From Chloroflexi bacterium RBG_19FT_COMBO_55_16 (GTDB taxonomy: Bacteria > Chloroflexota > Anaerolineae > Anaerolineales > UBA4823), in assembly GCA_001795335.1 (NCBI GenBank), contig MGOK01000110.1, positions 12,541 through 24,018 on the forward strand: a DNA stretch of 11,478 bases. The letters are read 5' to 3'. The translations under genes and the position numbers were made by a program. Below are positions 6,862 through 11,478 of this stretch, piece after piece. Below the pieces are notes generated by a model that was given only the letters and a program-made list of their open reading frames with translations, was not told where the DNA came from and made no database searches. Positions within the stretch are counted from its first letter, which is position 1. The number at the start of each line of letters is the position of its first letter.

Positions 6862-7842
6862 TCAAGACTCGAACCACGGCTTGCCGCGCTCGTCGGTCAG
6901 GACCAGCGAGCGCAGGGCGCTGACGCCCTTTTCAAGCCCCTCACGCAGCGACATCAGGCTGTCCTCGTGCTCCATACTCAAGACATAGTCGTAGCCGACC
7001 AGGCGCAGGTTGCTGACCAGGTCTTTCCAGAACTCGAGATTATGGCCGTAGCCTACCGTGCGGAAGATCCAGGAGCGGTGCAGCTCGTCAGCGTAAGGCT
7101 TGGTATCCAGTACCCCATTGACAGTGGCATTGAGCGGGTCGATCTTGGTGTCCTTAGCATGCACGTGGAAAATAGCCTCGCCCAGCTGGCGCACGGCGGC
7201 GATCGGGTCGATGCCCTGCCAGAACAGATGGCTGGGGTCGAAATTGGCGCCGATCTCCGACCCGACTGCCTGGCGAAGACGCAGCAACGTCTCAGGGTTA
7301 TAGACCACGAAACCGGGGTGCATCTCCAGCGAGATCATGTCCACTCCGTGCTCACGGCAGAAGCGAGCTTCCTCCTGCCAATAGGGGATGACTTTCTCGT
7401 TCCATTGCCATTCCAGGATGCGTAAGAAATCCGGCGGCCAGGGGCAGGTAACCCAGTTGGGGTATATACTGTTCTCGCAGTCACCTGGGCAACCCGAGAA
7501 GGTGATCACCCGCCGCACACCGATCTTCTCGGCCACCAGTACGGTTTTCCGGAAATCATCCCGGTGGTTATTGGCGATGCGGGGATCAGGATGGAGTGGG
7601 TTGCCATGGCAGCTCAGGGCACTGATCTCCAGCCCGCGATCGTCTACTTTCTTTTTCCACTCTTTGAGCTTGCCTCCATCGGCGAGCAATTCGGCGGGCT
7701 GGCAGTACGCCTCGCCCAGCTCCGCCACATACCCACCTGACCCGATCTCGACCGCTTCGGCGCCCACCCCGGCGATCCAATCGAGGGCCTTATCAAAGGC
7801 CAATAAGTCCTGAAAAACAAAACTAAAAACGCCAACTTTCAC
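6862..7842 (-). CDS. Sugar phosphate isomerase/epimerase (xylose isomerase-like TIM barrel)
   Basis: This 326-residue protein belongs to the broad COG1082/AP_endonuc_2 TIM-barrel family, which interconverts or epimerises sugars and related polyols through a divalent metal. The probable metal ligands are E173 (SLEMHPG), D202 with H205 (NFDPSHLFW), H228 (HVHAKDT) and E291 (SMEHED). The N-terminus MKVGVFSFVF is the first barrel strand. The GTG start (7842-7840) has a strong AAGGAGG 6 nt upstream. It ends 20 nt before larA, so the two are probably co-transcribed. A 155-nt gap with a hairpin separates it from the creatininase gene upstream. It differs from the 10269-11156 epimerase in sequence, so the two are not recent duplicates. 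The exact substrate cannot be read from the sequence. Confidence 0.85.
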   Translation of the reverse strand: MKVGVFSFVFQDLLAFDKALDWIAGVGAEAVEIGSGGYVAELGEAYCQPAELLADGGKLKEWKKKVDDRGLEISALSCHGNPLHPDPRIANNHRDDFRKTVLVAEKIGVRRVITFSGCPGDCENSIYPNWVTCPWPPDFLRILEWQWNEKVIPYWQEEARFCREHGVDMISLEMHPGFVVYNPETLLRLRQAVGSEIGANFDPSHLFWQGIDPIAAVRQLGEAIFHVHAKDTKIDPLNATVNGVLDTKPYADELHRSWIFRTVGYGHNLEFWKDLVSNLRLVGYDYVLSMEHEDSLMSLREGLEKGVSALRSLVLTDERGKPWFES

Positions 7843-7951
7843 TTTGGGCCTCCTTTTATTTTCTGAACATCAGTACTAACGATTTCAGTCGATCTCCTTG
7901 CGTCTAAAAGCGACTGGAGTCACCGCTACAAACTCTTCCCGTCCAGCTACC

Positions 7952-7982
7952 GGAGTGGGGGTCGTTGATCAGCCCCCACTCC
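7952..7982 (-). other. Ten-base-pair hairpin downstream of the creatininase gene
   Basis: GGAGTGGGGG (7952-7961) is perfectly complementary to CCCCCACTCC (7973-7982), with an 11-base loop. It lies 16 nt beyond the creatininase stop in the 155-nt gap. The coding strand continues CGGTAGCTGG with no T-run, so it is not a typical Rho-independent terminator, though the very GC-rich stem would pause polymerase or block exonucleases. The rest of the gap (7843-7951) holds a loose inverted pair, CAGTCG (7886-7891) and CGACTG (7911-7916). No convincing promoter was seen there. Confidence 0.6.
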
Positions 7983-7997
7983 CTTGCTCAGCACTTA

Positions 7998-8924
7998 CTA
8001 CAGGACTCGGTCGATGAAGGCGCGCGTGTGAACTTCCACCGGGACTTTCATTAATTCGAGAACCCCGCGCGCAACGTGTTCAGAAAGGCGGCGGAAGGCT
8101 TCTTCGCCCTTTTTCTTAGAGGCGCGCAGCGGGTTGCCGATCACGCCACTGTTGATGAACTCGTGGTGGTCCATCGGGAAGGTAAAGTACTTAAACCCGT
8201 CAAACTCCACATCCGGCATGCCATCCTTCTTGGCAAATGTCTTAGGTAGAAATTCAGGGATATGAGCCTTCGTGAAATTGGCGCGATCCATGCGCACGTA
8301 ATGCTCATTCCAGGCCAGGTCCTGGGAGGTCTCCAGCTCGCTGGAGTGCCAGCCAGGCGTCTCCTCGAGCGGGTTTTCCATCAAGCCGGCCAGGATGCCG
8401 ACGTAGTTTTCCATATAGGGTTTGACGAAGCCGATCAGGGCGCCGGTCTCGTAGCGCAACTTACGCAGCACCGGGTCGATGACCTTTACATTGGAGCCGT
8501 GGCCGTTGATAAAGATGATGCGGTTGAAGCCATGGTGGATCAGGCTGCGGCCTACGTCGTTTACCAGGTTGAGCAATGTGCTGCTGCGCACGGTAATCGT
8601 GCCGCGCCCCTTGCCTGGATCGTACATATGCTGGGGGGAGTATCCCATCCAGATGGGGGGGGTGTGGATCACGGCGATCATCTCCGAGACACGCTGCGAG
8701 ACCTCTACGGCGGTAATGGTGTCGGTATAGATCGGCAGGTGGGGGCCGTGCTGCTCGAAACTGGCCATTGGCACCAGGATGGTGTCCTTGACCTGAAGGT
8801 ATTCCTGGACATCAACATAGGTCAGCTCGCCCAGGTCCCAGGAGAGGAACTTACTGCGGAACTCCTCGTCACCTGCGGTGAAGTGCGGGAGGTGTTTAAA
8901 GGATTTACCGCTTCCAGCGATCAT
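7998..8924 (-). CDS. Creatininase-family amidohydrolase
   Basis: This 308-residue protein carries creatininase-family metal motifs: FEQHGPHLP with E57 and H59, D68 in YTDT, NGHGSN (140-145, H142) and HSSELETS with E196. Family members are zinc-type enzymes that hydrolyse C-N bonds, including creatinine and formamide-type intermediates; MftE is a peptidase member. An extra N-terminal stretch of about 30 residues precedes the first strand. The ATG overlaps the UPF0261 stop as ATGA, with AAGGAG 8 nt upstream, so the two products are made together and probably act in one step. No creatine or pyrimidine genes are nearby, so a creatininase reaction itself is unlikely. A cyclic amide, lactam-like or sugar-linked amide substrate is speculative. 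Confidence 0.88.
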   Translation of the reverse strand: MIAGSGKSFKHLPHFTAGDEEFRSKFLSWDLGELTYVDVQEYLQVKDTILVPMASFEQHGPHLPIYTDTITAVEVSQRVSEMIAVIHTPPIWMGYSPQHMYDPGKGRGTITVRSSTLLNLVNDVGRSLIHHGFNRIIFINGHGSNVKVIDPVLRKLRYETGALIGFVKPYMENYVGILAGLMENPLEETPGWHSSELETSQDLAWNEHYVRMDRANFTKAHIPEFLPKTFAKKDGMPDVEFDGFKYFTFPMDHHEFINSGVIGNPLRASKKKGEEAFRRLSEHVARGVLELMKVPVEVHTRAFIDRVL

Positions 8925-10156
8925 GGTTTTTTCTCCTTACGCATTAATTCTACAAATAAGTCAGCGACCTGGCGACCAAAGTCGGGGTCGTTGACGTGAC
9001 GTTCAAAAGTAAGCACAGGGATATCCTGCCTGATTTCGCTGCGCAAAGTCTTTAAGAAAGCTGCGTCAGCCTCCGGATTCCAGAAGGGACCGCCCGGCAC
9101 ATTTGGAATTGACAGTCCCTGGGTGGGCACGGCTATGACAACCGGCCCTTTCGACAGGTTGAGCCGGTCGGCGAAGAGGTGACCGAGGGCGATCATCTCC
9201 TCCTGCGTGGCGCGCACCAGCGTGTATTCAGGATTATGGTCATAGACGGGGCGTCCTTGCAGTTCCCTTGGAATGGCGCCAGCGTGAAACACGCAGAAAT
9301 CGATGCAACCAGGGACGATGACCTGGGGCAACCCGATCCGGCCGACGCGTTTGAGCCGGTCAGGGCCGCCGTCATGGATGCCGCCCGTCATCGGGTCATA
9401 GGTTTCGTTGGTGGTGAAGTCGATGACGCCGATAAATTGCCCGGCTTCGGCCATTTCCTCCATAGCGGGACCACCCACGCCGTTGGAGTGAAAGATGACC
9501 GCCTCATAGCTATTTTCAGCCAGGCGCTCTTTGAGCGCCATGACCGCCCGGGTGGTGTTGCCCAACATGGTGACGGCTACATATTTATCCTCAGGTCGGG
9601 GTTTGCCTAATTCGTGGCCGTACTCGACCAGCCCTTTGATCGCAGCAGCGACGTTGTCGAAGATGGTCGTGGCGATGGGGTTCAATCCCAGGATATCGAC
9701 GATCGAATGGACGACTATGATATCGCTGGTGCCAACCAACGGGTCGAAATAATGCTTCCCCGAGGCGATTGGCGATACGAGCACCTTTGGCACGCCCACC
9801 GGCAACTGCATCATGGCTGCCGCGCCCATTACGGCGCCCTCGGCCCCCCCCATGCTGACGATGGCTTGCAGCTTACCGACCTTGTACAGCTCTAGCGTCA
9901 ATTTCTTGAGAGCTTCCCGCATGCCATGCACGGCTTTCCCCCGGCTGCCGGCACTACGTAGGGCGTCGATGGTCGTGCCGGCGTAGGTGGCAGCCTGGGC
10001 ACGCGAAATATCCGGTGTGATTCCGATCGGCTCACCAAGAATCCCGGAGTCGACGACGGTAGTCACCAGGCCTAGAGCTTGCAGCCGATCGCGCAGGTAA
10101 GCGATCTCCGGCCCTTTGGTGTCGAGTGTGCCGATGATGACAACGTTCTTGGTCAT
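8921..10156 (-). CDS. UPF0261 / Tm-1-like protein
   Basis: This 411-residue protein is a full-length UPF0261 (Tm-1-like) family member. Hallmarks are GTLDTKGPE (9-17), SMGGAEGAVMG (101-111), GNTTR (199-203), HSNGVGG (223-229) and PGCID (282-286). The family is named for the N-terminal domain of tomato Tm-1, which binds ATP and inhibits a tobamovirus replicase. The bacterial members are of unknown function but recur in sugar and small-molecule catabolic loci. The two glycine-rich motifs are candidate nucleotide or phosphate sites, which would make it the only possible ATP-using protein in this pathway. The start has GGAGG 7 nt upstream. The 4-nt ATGA overlap with the creatininase gene points to a functional pair. 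The biochemical role is unknown. Confidence 0.9.
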   Translation of the reverse strand: MTKNVVIIGTLDTKGPEIAYLRDRLQALGLVTTVVDSGILGEPIGITPDISRAQAATYAGTTIDALRSAGSRGKAVHGMREALKKLTLELYKVGKLQAIVSMGGAEGAVMGAAAMMQLPVGVPKVLVSPIASGKHYFDPLVGTSDIIVVHSIVDILGLNPIATTIFDNVAAAIKGLVEYGHELGKPRPEDKYVAVTMLGNTTRAVMALKERLAENSYEAVIFHSNGVGGPAMEEMAEAGQFIGVIDFTTNETYDPMTGGIHDGGPDRLKRVGRIGLPQVIVPGCIDFCVFHAGAIPRELQGRPVYDHNPEYTLVRATQEEMIALGHLFADRLNLSKGPVVIAVPTQGLSIPNVPGGPFWNPEADAAFLKTLRSEIRQDIPVLTFERHVNDPDFGRQVADLFVELMRKEKKP

Positions 10157-10186
10157 ATCCTAACCTCCGGGCAGGGGTTTAATGGA

Positions 10187-10220
10187 TGGTTTTGGGGCGA
10201 GCCTCGCCCGCCCAAAACCA
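10187..10220 (-). other. Long hairpin upstream of the UPF0261 gene
   Basis: TGGTTTTGGG (10187-10196) pairs perfectly with CCCAAAACCA (10211-10220), and an inner GCGA/TCGC adds to the stem with a three-base bulge. It sits in the 112-nt gap between the epimerase and UPF0261 genes, about 30 nt before the UPF0261 start. On the coding strand there is no T-run after it. It may limit read-through or protect the upstream message. Confidence 0.6.
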
Positions 10221-10236
10221 CGATTTTCTACTCTCC

Positions 10237-10256
10237 CCAATCCCCAGAGGGATTGG
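10237..10256 (-). other. Second hairpin, just after the epimerase stop
   Basis: CCAATCCC (10237-10244) pairs perfectly with GGGATTGG (10249-10256) around a four-base loop. It begins 12 nt after the epimerase stop codon and is followed, on the coding strand, by GGAGAGTAGAAAATCG and then the longer hairpin at 10187-10220. The two stems in tandem form a compact structured intercistronic element. Confidence 0.55.
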
Positions 10257-10268
10257 TGTGGGAGGTCA

Positions 10269-11156
10269 TTAACCGAGCAAAGGCAGGAGCGTCTTAGCGC
10301 ATTCCTCGACTTGCCAGCTGTAGAACTCCTCGGTCAGCAGGCTGGATCCATGCTCCTCGATGAACTTCTTCTGTTCGGGAGAGATATCCACCGGGTTCTT
10401 CTCGATGGCATCTGGATAGGGGTTGGCAGGGGTACGGTCGACCGGGGCGACGAATTCGACCGTCAGAGCACCGTCGTAGCCAATGGTCTTAAGCGTGCCG
10501 ACCAGCTTTAGCCAATCCCAATGGCCCTGGCCACAGGCAAAGCGGTTAGTGTCAGCCACATGGAAGTCGACCAGGCGTCCCTTGGCAGACCGGATGGATT
10601 CGTAAGGATCGATTTCCTCGATATTTAGATGGAAGGCGTCCAGGCACACACCGCAGTCTGGGGCGACTGCCTCGGCCAACGCTAGCGCCTGCGCGGCGCG
10701 TGAGCAGAAGTAAGTTTCGAAGCGATTGATCGGCTCGATGGCCAGCACTACGCCTTCCTTCTTGCCCCAGTCGTAGCACTCCTTCAGGCTCTCGACTGCC
10801 CACTTCCACTCCTCATCTGGCTGGCCCTCGGGGTTGATCTTGCCGACCGTGGCCGGGACAACAGTCATCTCGTAGCCTTCCAGTTCCTTGACCATGGTGA
10901 TGCAGTCCTTGGTGTACTGCACCGACTTGGCGCGCTGCGCTTCGTTCTTGGCAACCAGGTTGCGGTCACCCAGCATCAAGGTGACCGAACCCCAGCAACG
11001 GATGCCGTTGTCCTTGAGGGTCTTGCGCACGTCCTTGGTGTTGTACAGGTATGGTTCTCCACTGAGTTCGATGCTCTCGTAGCCATACTTGGCCAGGCGT
11101 CGGACAGTGACTTCGACCGGCTCGGCTCTCATCCAATTGTGCATTGATAGATGCAT
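10269..11156 (-). CDS. D-tagatose/D-psicose 3-epimerase-like sugar epimerase
   Basis: This 295-residue TIM barrel matches the ketose 3-epimerase (DTE/DPE) branch of the sugar isomerase/epimerase family. The four metal ligands fit E141 (AIEPINRFET), D173 (CLDAFHLNIEE), H199 (DFHVADT) and E234 (TVEFVAP). The accessory residues of the epimerase signature, E147 and H176, are also present. The EP(I/L)NR(F/Y)ET and LDxFHxNIEE strings are typical of enzymes that epimerise unphosphorylated ketoses at C3, with related members acting on inosose or tagatose-type substrates. The ATG has an excellent AAAGGAGG 6 nt upstream, suggesting strong translation. A 124-nt gap, AT-rich near the start codon, separates it from the Fe-S protein gene. 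The exact sugar is not determinable from sequence. Confidence 0.87.
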   Translation of the reverse strand: MHLSMHNWMRAEPVEVTVRRLAKYGYESIELSGEPYLYNTKDVRKTLKDNGIRCWGSVTLMLGDRNLVAKNEAQRAKSVQYTKDCITMVKELEGYEMTVVPATVGKINPEGQPDEEWKWAVESLKECYDWGKKEGVVLAIEPINRFETYFCSRAAQALALAEAVAPDCGVCLDAFHLNIEEIDPYESIRSAKGRLVDFHVADTNRFACGQGHWDWLKLVGTLKTIGYDGALTVEFVAPVDRTPANPYPDAIEKNPVDISPEQKKFIEEHGSSLLTEEFYSWQVEECAKTLLPLLG

Positions 11157-11280
11157 TTTGAACCTCCTTTATAAATAAAAAAATTTTATTGGACCATTAG
11201 AATGGTGATGTAATGGCAACCGAAGCCGCCACTCCAAGCTATTCCTTCACGGAGACGTTCCACGAAGACCTCGAGATCGA

Positions 11281-11478
11281 TTAATCCAGCTGCTCAGCCA
11301 GGAGCTCATACAACCCCTGGACGCGCAAGCCAAACTGACCAGTTTTCTCGCCCAAGCACTTTAAAGTGCCAGGATCGTCGCTGATCAGCATTTGAGCGCC
11401 GCTTTGGCGGGCGTCTTCCAGCCGGGCGAGGGTTAGTTTTTCAGCGATTTCCGGCTGGGTGAATTGGAGCGCCGTGCT
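11281..11478 (-). CDS. C-terminus of a GlcF/LutA-like (Fe-S)-binding oxidoreductase subunit
   Basis: The last 65 codons of a gene entering from the right edge; hand translation ends at TAA 11283-11281. The fragment reads AEKLTLARLEDARQSGAQML, then ISDDPGTLKCL, a spacer, and LYELLAEQLD at the end. This fits the last part of CCG-domain Fe-S proteins such as GlcF or LutA (K..A...GA...I..DPGCL..L, then v.hl.elLa). These are electron-transfer subunits of 2-hydroxyacid (glycolate or lactate) oxidation. The usual DPGC motif here reads DPGT, with a cysteine four residues later. Sitting upstream of LarA and the epimerases, it suggests hydroxyacid oxidation belongs to the same pathway. The assignment rests on a short fragment. 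Confidence 0.55.
   Translation of the reverse strand, partial: STALQFTQPEIAEKLTLARLEDARQSGAQMLISDDPGTLKCLGEKTGQFGLRVQGLYELLAEQLD

Noticed and set aside
7886..7921. Operator from the CAGTCG/CGACTG pair and the GACTGGAGTC palindrome
   Set aside because: The arms are only 6 bp with a 19-nt spacer, no regulator gene is nearby and no promoter was found beside them, so chance is a sufficient explanation.
8262..8999. A 245-codon plus-strand open frame
   Set aside because: Antisense to the creatininase gene, with no domain signature and no ribosome-binding site.

Overview
The window is a co-directional minus-strand gene cluster from a moderately GC-rich, probably anaerobic bacterium. An aldehyde:ferredoxin oxidoreductase, a protein with four [4Fe-4S] clusters, a nickel-pincer LarA-type racemase and a glycolate/lactate-oxidase-like Fe-S protein point to an anaerobe. 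The DUF433/DUF5615 toxin-antitoxin pair and the gene mix resemble Chloroflexota (Anaerolineae-like) genomes. That placement is an inference from gene content; there is no rRNA or other taxonomic marker here.

In order of transcription (right to left): the C-terminus of a GlcF/LutA-like Fe-S oxidoreductase (11281-11478, cut by the edge); a D-tagatose/psicose 3-epimerase-like TIM barrel; a UPF0261 (Tm-1-like) protein coupled by an ATGA overlap to a creatininase-family amidohydrolase; a second sugar isomerase/epimerase; LarA; a class I (DhnA/FbaB-type) aldolase paralogue that has lost its Schiff-base lysine; an intact DhnA-type aldolase fused to a four-cluster ferredoxin; aldehyde:ferredoxin oxidoreductase (AOR); a TauE/SafE membrane exporter; a DUF433 antitoxin with a DUF5615 PIN-like toxin; and the start of a uroporphyrinogen-decarboxylase-like protein (1-143).

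The block from the aldolase paralogue to TauE is very tight: a 15-nt gap, a 1-nt overlap and an 11-nt overlap. It is interrupted upstream by short intergenic gaps, three of which carry strong hairpins without U-tracts. The toxin-antitoxin pair has its own perfect extended -10 promoter and looks like an independent insert.

Working model (inference): two epimerases/isomerases, LarA and the UPF0261/creatininase pair prepare a sugar, sugar acid or sugar amide. The aldolase cleaves it, and the aldehyde is oxidised directly to an acid by AOR. Electrons would leave through the polyferredoxin domain that is covalently attached to the aldolase. No kinase is encoded here, so the aldol substrate may be unphosphorylated or phosphorylated elsewhere. 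TauE/SafE could export an anionic end product. The most unusual element is the aldolase-polyferredoxin fusion beside AOR, accompanied by a probable pseudo-aldolase partner. No tRNA, rRNA, CRISPR array or insertion sequence was seen, and no gap exceeds 300 bases.
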